The position numbers and the translations under genes were made by a program. The notes under the pieces were generated by a model, which worked only from the letters and a program-made list of their open reading frames with translations, searched no databases and was not told where the DNA came from. Positions 13,605 through 20,717 of a DNA stretch of 32,694 nucleotides are shown here, piece by piece. The stretch's first letter is position 1. Each line of letters starts with the position of its first letter. The stretch lies in the IMG/VR virus record IMGVR_UViG_3300026320_000019, positions 1 to 32,694 of that record; one strand, 5' to 3'. The DNA comes from a virus.

Positions 13605-13867
13605 TGGCAGACTATAAACTCCCCAGGTGTTGGCTGGGTAATTATCGAAACATTCTCAGTGAGAATGCGACTGAAAGCGCCAGGATCACCGAGGATCAAG
13701 TCAATATGAACTGTCGTTGTGCCAATGAAATGTTTGCTTTCTTTTGCGAGTATGGTCATCTCACAGAATGTCATGTAGGGATGAGTTGCGAAGAGGCGGA
13801 GTGTTCGCATTATGAAGAAAGTGAAATTGAGTTTGGACCTTTTGATGGGGAGGATGATATCCCATGA
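13604..13867 (+). CDS. Small Cys-rich acidic protein
   Basis: An 87-residue protein with seven cysteines (C9, C37, C39, C48, C56, C62, C67) and nearby histidines, probably a zinc-binding fold. The C-terminal 20 residues are strongly acidic (EESEIEFGPFDGEDD). It is unrecognised. Coupled by overlap to genes on both sides (TGATG upstream, ATGA downstream). A small, negatively charged early phage protein with a metal site could be a DNA mimic or protein inhibitor, but that is speculation. Confidence 0.6.
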   Translation: MADYKLPRCWLGNYRNILSENATESARITEDQVNMNCRCANEMFAFFCEYGHLTECHVGMSCEEAECSHYEESEIEFGPFDGEDDIP

Positions 13868-14058
13868 CCATTCCGCTATGCCCGATCCATGAAACTGCGA
13901 TGATCGTTTGTGAAATCTCGCAAGAAGGACTCGTGTTGGGTTATATGTATGCCTGCCCGGAGAAGGATTGCGGCGAAGCGGAAGATTGCGAAACGCCGGA
14001 AGGATATCCGAATTCAGGTGAGCTATCGCGCTATGCATTGGAAAAAGATAGCGATTAG
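13864..14058 (+). CDS. Small Cys-containing acidic protein
   Basis: A 64-residue protein with CPIH at the start, C16, then YACPEKDCG and C42, resembling a small zinc ribbon. Strongly acidic, with a charged C-terminus. It begins at an ATGA overlap with the preceding Cys-rich gene, which it resembles in composition. Function unknown. Confidence 0.6.
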   Translation: MTIPLCPIHETAMIVCEISQEGLVLGYMYACPEKDCGEAEDCETPEGYPNSGELSRYALEKDSD

Positions 14059-14074
14059 TTTTGAAGGAGCCGAC

Positions 14075-14410
14075 ATGTTACGTCAATTATTGCAAGCGAT
14101 GTTGGATGAAGCCAGCCACAACGAAGGCACTGTTGTGAAAAAGAAGTTGAAGGGCAATTTACATGTTGCGTTGGTGGTGACGAAAAAGAATGTGCAGATT
14201 TCCGTCGCGCGGGACAATACATACCCAAGCCTGAGTGAGTGGAAGATGACGCTGGCAAACTTCCCTTATGTTGTACCAGCGGTGGAGCCGAAAAGTTTTA
14301 TTGATACCAATCGCCGGTTTGCCATGCGGGGGAAGCTGCCCAGGCGGGAGGATGTGCCTCAGCAGATGTCGTTCAGGGCACCGGAATCTAATGAAAATTC
14401 CGGGCAGTGA
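14075..14410 (+). CDS. Small early protein, unknown
   Basis: A 111-residue protein beginning MLRQLLQAMLDEASHNEG. It has a helical start, then a strand-rich basic centre (LHVALVVTKKNVQISVARDN) and a basic, probably disordered tail (MRGKLPRREDVPQQ). It is unrecognised. GAAGGAG lies 7 nt before the ATG at 14075, 16 bp after the previous stop; longer in-frame upstream starts are shadows of that gene. A perfect 26-bp palindrome follows its stop by 6 bp. Confidence 0.6.
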   Translation: MLRQLLQAMLDEASHNEGTVVKKKLKGNLHVALVVTKKNVQISVARDNTYPSLSEWKMTLANFPYVVPAVEPKSFIDTNRRFAMRGKLPRREDVPQQMSFRAPESNENSGQ

Positions 14411-14416
14411 CCAGAA

Positions 14417-14442
14417 GGGGTGATAAATCGATTTATCACCCC
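14417..14442. repeat. 26-bp perfect palindrome between early genes
   Basis: GGGGTGATAAATC is followed without a gap by its reverse complement (14430-14442). The stretch 14411-14520 around it has no well-supported gene. The A/T-rich centre, GC ends and absence of a T-run favour a dimeric protein-binding site, such as an operator, over a terminator. Confidence 0.65.
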
Positions 14443-14520
14443 CAAGGCGCAAAGCGCAGCGTGATTTCAGGCTACGAGCCGCGACTCTGGAAATCCCTTT
14501 ATTTGCCCATAGGAAGCCCA

Positions 14521-14721
14521 ATGTTGAAAATGACTGATGACCAACCAGGAGACCCTGAACAATTATCAATAGCTGTGGAAACGGCTGAGCGATATTATGA
14601 GAGATCACGTGCGCCCATCGTTGTCTATTGGGATGATGGGTTGAAGCGTTATCGTTTTTGTTACGAAGATGAATACGATCCATTGTATGGAATGATTGAA
14701 GTTGTGAGAATACCCTGGTGA
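14521..14721 (+). CDS. Small acidic early protein, unknown
   Basis: A 66-residue protein (MLKMTDDQPGDPEQLSIAVE... MIEVVRIPW), unrecognised. A helix (SIAVETAERYYERS) is followed by a beta hairpin (PIVVYWDDG/LKRYRFCYEDE). AGGAAG lies 5 nt before the ATG. A longer frame back to a GTG at 14407 would include the 26-bp palindrome and an Arg-rich stretch unlike coding sequence, so I reject that extension. The stop overlaps the next gene's alternative GTG. Confidence 0.55.
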   Translation: MLKMTDDQPGDPEQLSIAVETAERYYERSRAPIVVYWDDGLKRYRFCYEDEYDPLYGMIEVVRIPW

Positions 14722-14726
14722 AACAG

Positions 14727-15029
14727 ATGGAGAACATTCACCCGAATGCGCCGCGGCGATTGATCAATGCGGTGAGTAGGGCGGGCAGTGAACGGAAGTT
14801 TGCGCTGGCGTGTGGGATCAATCAGTCGTATGTGTCGCAGCTGCTGCATCGTGGGATCGAGCCAGGCAACCCGAGTATTCGAGTGATGTTATTTTTGCCG
14901 CGGCGAAAACGTAAAGCGCGAGAGTCCAAGCCTGAAGAATTCCCTGGACAAAAGCAGATCGTGAAGATCATCCGCAAGATGCACAGGGAAACAACGAAAA
15001 CGTTCAAGAGAAGTTTTGGCAATCAGTGA
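14727..15029 (+). CDS. Small helix-turn-helix DNA-binding protein
   Basis: A 100-residue, very basic protein. ERKFALACGINQSYVSQLLHRG has the helix-turn-helix layout of YdaS/XRE-type small phage regulators (A-x3-G-I-x-Q-S-Y-V-S-Q-L). The C-terminal 60 residues are Lys/Arg-rich and probably contact DNA non-specifically. ATG 14727 and GTG 14718 are both possible starts; neither has a strong ribosome site, and the gene overlaps or abuts the preceding stop. As the only Cro-like candidate in the early region, it might control the early operon or bind the 26-bp palindrome 300 bp upstream, by inference. Confidence 0.6.
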   Translation: MENIHPNAPRRLINAVSRAGSERKFALACGINQSYVSQLLHRGIEPGNPSIRVMLFLPRRKRKARESKPEEFPGQKQIVKIIRKMHRETTKTFKRSFGNQ

Positions 15030-15041
15030 AAGGAAAAACTA

Positions 15042-15332
15042 ATGAACATCATTGATAAAAATTTGGAGAGCCGTGCTCTCGAAGAATTGAAAGCGAATAG
15101 CAAAGCCGAGATCACGATCCAGTTGTCTTATCCGGATCTGATCTCCATCATTGGCGCGCTGCAATTGGCATTGAGACATCCATACAATAATAAAGGTCCA
15201 TTGCCGGAGAGAGTCAGACTCTTTATTAAAAACGTAAAACCGCTTTTTGCAGGAATGCCAGCTCTTCGAGAAGTGATCGAGCGGGGGGATGATCCAGTCT
15301 TCGACTGGGAGCCCGGAGAGGATGGGTCGTGA
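15042..15332 (+). CDS. Small early protein, unknown
   Basis: A 96-residue protein (MNIIDKNLESRALEEL... FDWEPGEDGS), mostly helical with an acidic tail. GALQLALRHPYNNKGPLPER suggests helices joined by a Pro/Asn turn. AAAGGA precedes the ATG. It is unrecognised and lies in the small-gene cluster that leads into the HerA-like ATPase. Confidence 0.6.
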   Translation: MNIIDKNLESRALEELKANSKAEITIQLSYPDLISIIGALQLALRHPYNNKGPLPERVRLFIKNVKPLFAGMPALREVIERGDDPVFDWEPGEDGS

Positions 15333-15333
15333 T

Positions 15334-15618
15334 ATGGCAATCACATGGAAGAATATTTTAGTAAGCAGTGGATATGGTGGAAAGACACGTGAACCATTCG
15401 TGGAGATCGAGATGGATTATCCAAAGGATCATCCGTTGCAGATCCATCCTGATGAGGCGCGTCAATTGGCAATGAATCTATTACAAGCCGCAGATGCAGC
15501 TGATACTGATTCTTTTCTTTTCGAATATGTCTCAAAGAATCTAAATGCAGGTGATAATGCAGGTGCGGGCATCCTGGTGGAGTATCGGAAGTTTCGGGAT
15601 GAAAGGCGGGGAAAATGA
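15334..15618 (+). CDS. Small early protein, unknown
   Basis: A 94-residue protein (MAITWKNILVSSGYGGKTRE... YRKFRDERRGK). Beta strands near the N-terminus (EPFVEIEMDYP) precede a helix (PDEARQLAMNLLQAADAAD). It is unrecognised. The ATG at 15334 follows the previous stop by 1 nt, with GGAG/GAGAGG upstream; an in-frame ATG at 15322 is possible. The stop overlaps the next gene. Confidence 0.6.
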   Translation: MAITWKNILVSSGYGGKTREPFVEIEMDYPKDHPLQIHPDEARQLAMNLLQAADAADTDSFLFEYVSKNLNAGDNAGAGILVEYRKFRDERRGK

Positions 15619-15881
15619 CAAGAAAAGAACTTAAAGTATTTGATTCTGCAAAACTTAGAAACGCTCACACCGCGAGTTTTGAGACGCGTAATCCTGAGAC
15701 CGGTTATGGTGAGCACCATTATTTTTATCGTGACAGTGATGGTGAATTGTTCATGATAGTAAACCATCGTCTTGATGCTTGTATCGAGGCGCGCAAGGAA
15801 TGGCAGAAGCTAAAACGATCAAAATCCACAGAGTTGAAACAGCTTGATCTTATGGAATCCGAGAAAACGAGTCCATCATGA
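15615..15881 (+). CDS. Small early protein, unknown
   Basis: An 88-residue protein (MTRKELKVFDSAKLRN... ESEKTSPS). A beta hairpin (EHHYFYRDSDGELFMIVNH) is followed by a long charged helix (DACIEARKEWQKLKRSKS). It is unrecognised. The start overlaps the preceding stop (ATGA) and its end overlaps the ATPase gene by 4 bp, so it is coupled directly to the ATPase and may be its partner. Confidence 0.6.
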   Translation: MTRKELKVFDSAKLRNAHTASFETRNPETGYGEHHYFYRDSDGELFMIVNHRLDACIEARKEWQKLKRSKSTELKQLDLMESEKTSPS

Positions 15882-17704
15882 AATTCACTATTGGCACATC
15901 CGATTCGAAGGCTGTCAAAGTTGATGCGATGGTGTTGGCAGATACGCGTGCGCTGATCTGCGCATCGAGCGGGTTAGGGAAATCATGGTTGTTGCGGTTG
16001 ATCTATGAGTCTGTGGCATCATCGGTGCAGACGATCATCATTGACCCGGAGGGGGAGTTCTCCACGCTGCGCGAAAAGTTGGATCTGTTGATCGTCTCTG
16101 AAAACGGCGATCTGCGAGCTGACATCCGGTCCGCTGGGTTGCTGGCGCGCAAGCTGGCAGAGACCGGCGTAAGTGCGGTGATCGATATTTATGATCTACC
16201 AGGCAAGGAAGATCCATGGGTGAAGCGGCGCATGTTCACAGCGGAGTTTGTCAGCGAGTTGATGAACCTGCCTAAGAAGTTGTATCACCCAATGGTGGTG
16301 ATGGTGGATGAAGCGCATCAGTTCGCACAGCAGGAAATAACGAACGACACATACATGCTGAACGGGAAGAAAGTCAATCCGTCGATGCTGTCACGCAGTG
16401 CGATCCGGAGTCTGATGAGCGCCGGCCGCAAACGTGGCATCGGCGGCATTCTGGCAACGCAGCGCGTTTCGAAGATCGATAAGGATGCGATCGCAGATGC
16501 GAGAAATGTCTTTATCGGTGGAACAACTTTGGACATCGATCAGAGGCGCGCGGGTGACATCCTGGGCATGAGTAAGGTTGAGTCGGTCAGTCTGCGCGAT
16601 CTGGAGCCTGGCACATTCTTTTCGTTCGGTCCCGCGATCGATGGAAAGGGGATCGTCCAATTCAAATCGAACCCAGTGCAGACGACGCATCCGAAGGCTG
16701 GGCAGCGGTCATCGATCGTGGTGCCGAAAGCATCCACGCAGATCGCCGATATTGCGGCACAATTTGGAGACCTGCCGGCAGCTGCTGAGGAGGAAGTGAA
16801 AACGTTGGATGCGTTGACCAGGGAGAATGCGGAGTTGAAGCGGACGCTGCGCGAGCGACCGGTGACGGTTCAGACTCAGCCGAAAGTGGAACGTGTTGAA
16901 GTGCCTGTGCTTGCGCCTGAGCAATATGATGGCATATTGAATTCGCTTTCGCATCTTCAGGAGCATGCGGAAGAAATCAAGGCTGTGGCGCAGACGATGT
17001 ATGCATACCCGGATGAGATTAAAGCGACATTGGATATGTTGAAGCAAACGATCCAGAAATATTCAACACCTCCGACTATTAACTCAATGCGGGCAAATAT
17101 GGGATATGAGCGGATGACTGGCGCGGTGGTACACAAAGATTCAACGGAGAAATTTGTATATGCTCAACCCAAAAAGGGATCGTTGATCGGCAAATCGCCT
17201 ATTGCCACTCTGAAAGAGATTGACGGAAATATTAGTGGGCCACAACAACGCATTCTGGACGCGATCGCATGGTTTGAGTCGATTGGCACTTATGTGCCAA
17301 AGCAGGTGGCAGTGGCTTTTTTGGCTGGTTATACCTATGGCGGAGGTGCGTTCAATAATCCACGTGGGGCGTTGCGCTCAACTGGCTTGGTTGATTATGC
17401 AGGAGATTCCATTTACTTGACCGAGACAGGCAAGAGATGTGCCAATTATCCAAACTCGCCATTGACTGCTGATCAATTGCAGACGCATGTGATGAAAGTT
17501 TTGCCGGGTCCACATCAGAAGATATTGCAGGTATTGCTGAGCAAATATCCCAATGCGATCTCGAAGGATGAATGTGCCTCGCTAGCGGGATATGCGACCG
17601 GTGGAGCTTTCAACAACCCGTTGGGAAGATTGCGATCGATGGGACTGGTCAATTATCCGCAGCCTGGATATGTGGTTGCGGAGTCGTTGTTGTTTTTGGA
17701 GTGA
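15878..17704 (+). CDS. HerA/DUF87-like ATPase with tandem C-terminal repeat domain
   Basis: A 608-residue protein. Residues about 1-250 form a HerA-FtsK-type P-loop ATPase: Walker A ASSGLGKS (29-36, with Ala where the first Gly is usual), IIIDPEGEF (53-61), Walker B VMVDEAHQF (141-149), and SAGRKRGIGGILATQR, the sensor-like segment of HerA proteins. A coiled-coil stretch (about 300-400) follows. The last 150 residues contain two related modules, each with GY...GGAFNNPxGxLRSxGLV(D/N)Y, likely winged helices. HerA ATPases form hexameric rings on DNA, usually with the NurA nuclease. No NurA was recognised here. A role in DNA translocation or end processing during replication is likely. Confidence 0.8.
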   Translation: MKFTIGTSDSKAVKVDAMVLADTRALICASSGLGKSWLLRLIYESVASSVQTIIIDPEGEFSTLREKLDLLIVSENGDLRADIRSAGLLARKLAETGVSAVIDIYDLPGKEDPWVKRRMFTAEFVSELMNLPKKLYHPMVVMVDEAHQFAQQEITNDTYMLNGKKVNPSMLSRSAIRSLMSAGRKRGIGGILATQRVSKIDKDAIADARNVFIGGTTLDIDQRRAGDILGMSKVESVSLRDLEPGTFFSFGPAIDGKGIVQFKSNPVQTTHPKAGQRSSIVVPKASTQIADIAAQFGDLPAAAEEEVKTLDALTRENAELKRTLRERPVTVQTQPKVERVEVPVLAPEQYDGILNSLSHLQEHAEEIKAVAQTMYAYPDEIKATLDMLKQTIQKYSTPPTINSMRANMGYERMTGAVVHKDSTEKFVYAQPKKGSLIGKSPIATLKEIDGNISGPQQRILDAIAWFESIGTYVPKQVAVAFLAGYTYGGGAFNNPRGALRSTGLVDYAGDSIYLTETGKRCANYPNSPLTADQLQTHVMKVLPGPHQKILQVLLSKYPNAISKDECASLAGYATGGAFNNPLGRLRSMGLVNYPQPGYVVAESLLFLE

Positions 17705-17707
17705 GAT

Positions 17708-18211
17708 ATGAATGAGTATTTGCGAAAGTTAAACTGGACGGATGATCCGTCTGATTATCCAATGTGGCAAGAGGATGGCAACATCTTAACCACACCGGAT
17801 GGGATTCGCTGGCGCATCGAGCAAACACCTACTGTCGGTGATTTGGTGCATGTCGGTGATACGATCTCCACGTCCTACGACACCGGCGGACTGGTGATCA
17901 ATGTGCATCATTATTCGATCTGTTGTTGTCCATATCGAGCGATCAGCACGACCAAGCTATGTTATGAGTCTTGGGACCCACCAAAACAGACTATGAAATA
18001 TCACCGCGAGTTGCCAGTTTGGAGCATCATCTTTGTTGAATCAGACGCAGTGCAATTCAAATCTGGAAAGTTCCGAGAGAGCGATTATTGTTATTTAAAT
18101 GAGTTGGTCTGTGTGGGTGGTCGCATCCTACAACTATTTGAGGCGAACGACGACGAAACGTTTGTGATCAAAGATGGTATTGAAAATCATTTACAGCTCC
18201 CTCTATTTTGA
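17708..18211 (+). CDS. Hypothetical protein, unknown
   Basis: A 167-residue protein (MNEYLRKLNWTDDPSDYPMW... ENHLQLPLF). It is rich in W, Y and C, with a CCC run (SICCCPYRA) and beta-type segments (GDLVHVGDTI, PVWSIIFVESDAVQF, VGGRILQLFE). I do not recognise it. It begins 3 bp after the ATPase stop and is probably the last gene of the early transcript, since promoters for the next units start shortly after it. Confidence 0.6.
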   Translation: MNEYLRKLNWTDDPSDYPMWQEDGNILTTPDGIRWRIEQTPTVGDLVHVGDTISTSYDTGGLVINVHHYSICCCPYRAISTTKLCYESWDPPKQTMKYHRELPVWSIIFVESDAVQFKSGKFRESDYCYLNELVCVGGRILQLFEANDDETFVIKDGIENHLQLPLF

Positions 18212-18263
18212 TAAATCTTGTAACCATACCAGAGATGCATCGTCTTACACAAAGAGAGAAAGG

Positions 18264-18269
18264 TATAAT
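18264..18269 (+). promoter_or_regulatory. Perfect -10 box (TATAAT) upstream of the 18337 gene
   Basis: TATAAT at 18264-18269 in AGGTATAATAGA. No good -35 element lies at the expected distance (GTCTTA-like only), so it may need an activator. Transcription would start near 18276 and give a leader of about 60 nt that includes the hairpin at 18303-18348. Confidence 0.5.
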
Positions 18270-18302
18270 AGAACGCATGAACTACATATCGAAAGGTATT
18301 CA

Positions 18303-18348
18303 TTTAGGTGACATGTTGCTTTTGCGGGGGACATGAATGTCATCTAAA
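18303..18348 (+). promoter_or_regulatory. Leader hairpin that hides a start codon
   Basis: UUUAGGUGACAU (18303-18314) can pair along its full 12 nt, with one G-U wobble, with AUGUCAUCUAAA (18337-18348). The right arm begins with the AUG of the next gene, and the purine-rich GCGGGGGAC ribosome-site region lies in the 22-nt loop. Translation would need the stem opened, which suggests regulation. Confidence 0.55.
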
Positions 18349-18675
18349 TCATTCCGTGAACGTAAATTTGTACTATGCACCGGTGAGATTGCCACACGTG
18401 AAAAACTGGCAGAGTATCGTGATAGTCATATTGTTGGCGAATTGCATCATTTGGTGCGAGACGGTATCGATCTCACTGTCTGCGCAGTGTATACCTCATC
18501 GTATCGTGTTACTCAAGTATTATCACCACCGCCTATGATCCGCTGGTATGCCATTGGTGATGCCATCATCCCGTGCGAGTTATGTGATCATCGTCGCGAT
18601 TGGAGCATCAGCCGAACCGGTCTCTTTTGGTTGATGGCACGAATTTACAAAAACTTTTCATCGAGCGGGATATAA
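18337..18675 (+). CDS. Hypothetical protein, unknown
   Basis: A 112-residue protein (MSSKSFRERKFVLCTGEIA... NFSSSGI), unrecognised. It contains a possible CxxC (PCELCDH, near residues 87-93) and a YRVTQVL strand. The start codon is in the right arm of a 12-bp leader hairpin, and a TATAAT box lies about 70 bp upstream. The end overlaps the -10 box of the next promoter (18671), so this is a single-gene unit between the early and packaging regions. Confidence 0.6.
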   Translation: MSSKSFRERKFVLCTGEIATREKLAEYRDSHIVGELHHLVRDGIDLTVCAVYTSSYRVTQVLSPPPMIRWYAIGDAIIPCELCDHRRDWSISRTGLFWLMARIYKNFSSSGI

Positions 18676-18768
18676 TAGTTTGTAGTTAGCTGTTGCAGTC
18701 CTGGCTTTGTCTGGGACAATCCGTCGGAATAATGCGCCCGACGACTCTATAGAGTCGTCGGGCGCATT
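18671..18768 (+). ncRNA. Promoter -10 and two-hairpin leader RNA, copy 1
   Basis: TATAAT (18671-18676) is followed after 22 nt by a structured leader. Hairpin A is TCCTGG-6 nt-CTGGGA (18699-18716). After 17 nt comes hairpin B, from GCGCCC at 18734 to GGGCGC at 18765, part of a 38-bp perfect palindrome (18731-18768). From hairpin A to the end of B is 67 nt, the same length as copy 2 at 24325. The two copies share 49 of 67 bases. The change in hairpin B (G-C here, A-T there) is compensatory, showing that the fold is kept. TTCGTTT follows, a poor terminator tail. It precedes the holin-like and terminase genes. Confidence 0.65.
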
Positions 18769-18799
18769 CGTTTAAGTCCAAATTCAAAAGGAGCTTCTC

Positions 18800-19228
18800 A
18801 TGCAATTAACACTCGAAGAACTATTGAAAGCGCTTGGTCTGCCCGTTGGTCTGGCTGTGGTCATTGCCGGCATTGCTACATATCTGGGCTTGCCATTGGA
18901 TCAGGCATTCCAGATGTTCGGTGTCCTCGTTGGACTACCGTTTGCTATTGGACTCATCGTCGATGTGCTCAAGCTGGTTGGTGTTGTCACTGATGGCACG
19001 GCGGGAGTCTGGTCCGCTGGATTTAATCTAGTTGCGATCATCGGACTTGCGATCCTATTCAAGTATATGCCGACCTTTGATGTCACCACCTGGGATGCGA
19101 AACTACTTGAGTTTGCCAAGGCTCTTGTTGTGATTGTTACTTGGATCACTCAACTCTTTGGAACCAAAGGTGCGCATCAGTTCTATACCCGTGGTTTAGG
19201 CATTACACGGTTTAGTTCTACTGGCTGA
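18800..19228 (+). CDS. Holin-like small membrane protein
   Basis: A 142-residue protein with three to four hydrophobic segments (about 14-32, 38-58, 70-88 and 104-120) and little else. This is consistent with a holin or another small phage membrane protein, although most holins are nearer 100 residues. AAAAGGAG lies 7 nt before the ATG. It is the first gene behind the two-hairpin leader and lies far from the GH25 lysin on this map, though both could be late. The overlap TGATG couples it to the HNH gene. The holin call rests on topology only. Confidence 0.5.
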   Translation: MQLTLEELLKALGLPVGLAVVIAGIATYLGLPLDQAFQMFGVLVGLPFAIGLIVDVLKLVGVVTDGTAGVWSAGFNLVAIIGLAILFKYMPTFDVTTWDAKLLEFAKALVVIVTWITQLFGTKGAHQFYTRGLGITRFSSTG

Positions 19229-19551
19229 TGCCGCATCGAGCACCACGTCCATGTGCTGCACATCCGTGGAACCTGATCAGTGATGGCACTGGCTGCCCAG
19301 ATTGTCTGGCACAGCCGGTGCTTGAACAGTATCGTAAGAAGTTCTTCAGTGTGCCACGTGTCTGTGCATGTGGCTGCGGACTGGCCGCCACCATCCACAA
19401 CGCGGACATCGATCATATCATAGCTGTCACTGGTCCAAGCGATCCGTTGTTCTGGAAACATTCGAACCATCAAGCCCTCATACATGGTCATCACTCACGA
19501 AAGACAGCAACAGAGAATAGAGTCTCCCCTCGGCGAGGTAGGGGGATGTAA
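19228..19551 (+). CDS. HNH endonuclease
   Basis: A 107-residue protein. The HNH core is ADIDHI (D62, H63), then N80 in KHSNHQALIHGHHSRKT, with H89 and K92 as the usual metal and phosphate contacts. Two Cys pairs (CPDC, CACGC) can hold a structural zinc. Small HNH proteins beside terminase genes are common in HK97-like phages, where they assist genome cutting for packaging. The position just before the small terminase fits that role. The C-terminal SPRRGRG comes from a CCCCTC...GAGG...GGGG palindrome that looks like another REP-like insertion. The start overlaps the holin-like gene's stop. Confidence 0.8.
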   Translation: MPHRAPRPCAAHPWNLISDGTGCPDCLAQPVLEQYRKKFFSVPRVCACGCGLAATIHNADIDHIIAVTGPSDPLFWKHSNHQALIHGHHSRKTATENRVSPRRGRGM

Positions 19552-19638
19552 ATCTTCATGGCTCTCGCACATAGACCGTAGTTTGTGCACCGGTAAAAGT
19601 TTTTCTCCCAATGTGAAAAATTCGCGACCATAGAAATT

Positions 19639-20202
19639 ATGCCAGCTAAAAAGGATTCATCACTCAATAAGCGACACGACACGAAAGCGGACAAAAAGAA
19701 GCGAGAGTCTGCTGAGGCAGCGATTAAACCCACCACAAAGCTGACCGTCAAGCCGCCGGCCGCGTTGACTGGACACAAGCACGCCAGTGCCATATGGACT
19801 CGGCTGTTGAGTCTGTACGCGGAAACGAAAGGCGAGATCATCACCGCCTTCGATGCGGATGAGTTGATCAAGTTATGTATGGCGGAGGAAGAGTTGGTGG
19901 AGTTACAAGAATTGCGTAGTGAGATCAAAGATGTTTGGGATCGACACATCAGATGGCTAAATAAACTAAAACCCAATAATGAAAATCTGAGCGATTATTT
20001 CAGCGCACTACAACAAGCGAATGCTTTGTTGCAGAGATTTCAGGGAATTGATGCGCGCCTGGATGGCAAACGGAAATTGATACATAGCCTGGCACAATCG
20101 CTATACCTTACGCCGCGATCGCGGGCGGGTGTGGCGCCACCAGAGAAGGAACCGGAAACGCCGAAGAGTGAAATGGACAAGATGCTTGATGGAAAGGATT
20201 GA
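19639..20202 (+). CDS. terS: Terminase small subunit (P27-like)
   Basis: A 187-residue protein. A basic N-terminus (KRHDTKADKKKRESAE) leads into LTGHKHASAIWTRLLSLYAETKGEIITAFDADELIKLC, which resembles the P27 family of small terminases (x-W-x-R-L...I-T-x-x-D). A helical second half ends acidic. It recognises phage DNA and recruits TerL. Position, directly between the HNH gene and terL, supports this. No strong ribosome site precedes the ATG; a short hairpin (AAGTTTTTC/GAAAAATT near 19597-19622) lies upstream and may limit translation. Confidence 0.7.
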   Translation: MPAKKDSSLNKRHDTKADKKKRESAEAAIKPTTKLTVKPPAALTGHKHASAIWTRLLSLYAETKGEIITAFDADELIKLCMAEEELVELQELRSEIKDVWDRHIRWLNKLKPNNENLSDYFSALQQANALLQRFQGIDARLDGKRKLIHSLAQSLYLTPRSRAGVAPPEKEPETPKSEMDKMLDGKD

Positions 20203-20205
20203 ATC

Positions 20206-20703
20206 GTGAAAAACCTATTTGACAAAATAGCTGCAAAAATTACAGACAAGATCGATCTCAAAGTCGTTGAGATTCTCAGGGCGGAGATTGTCAGGCTCGA
20301 ACTTAAACCAGGCGACATGATTGTGCTTAAATCAAAATTCGCTCTCACATCAATTGTCATGGAGCACTTGAAAAAACATATGGAAAAAATATTTCCAGAT
20401 CACGAGCATAAGATTATTATGCTTGAAAAAGATTTGGATTTGGTGGTACTCATAGACAACAGAAAAAATACATATCATTTGAGAGATGGATGGTTTTTTA
20501 GTCGCTTATCAAGCGGCGACGTTGCAATTGAGAAGCACAAAACCGATGATGAGACGTCGCCATTAATTGCATATATCAACATTCCGCCCAACGAATGGGC
20601 AAGCATTGTAGCGCAGGTATCGGTGCATGGCGATTTCATGCCGTATTTTCAACAGGCCCTTGATTTTCACAATGGCACAGAACCTTCCGATAATGCCACT
20701 TAA
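20206..20703 (+). CDS. Hypothetical protein between the terminase subunits
   Basis: A 165-residue protein starting at GTG (20206), unrecognised. The N-terminal half is helical and charged (FDKIAAKITDKIDLKVVEIL); the middle has strands (HKIIMLEKDLDLVVLID). There are no membrane segments or catalytic motifs. It lies 3 bp after terS and 14 bp before terL, an unusual insertion between two genes normally adjacent. It could be an accessory packaging factor or a recently inserted gene. Confidence 0.6.
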   Translation: MKNLFDKIAAKITDKIDLKVVEILRAEIVRLELKPGDMIVLKSKFALTSIVMEHLKKHMEKIFPDHEHKIIMLEKDLDLVVLIDNRKNTYHLRDGWFFSRLSSGDVAIEKHKTDDETSPLIAYINIPPNEWASIVAQVSVHGDFMPYFQQALDFHNGTEPSDNAT

Positions 20704-20717
20704 AGTACAACGTAAAA

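Noticed and set aside
14407-14520. N-terminal extension of the 14521 gene from a GTG
   Set aside because: It would translate the 26-bp palindrome and an Arg/Ser-rich stretch; ATG 14521 has its own ribosome site.
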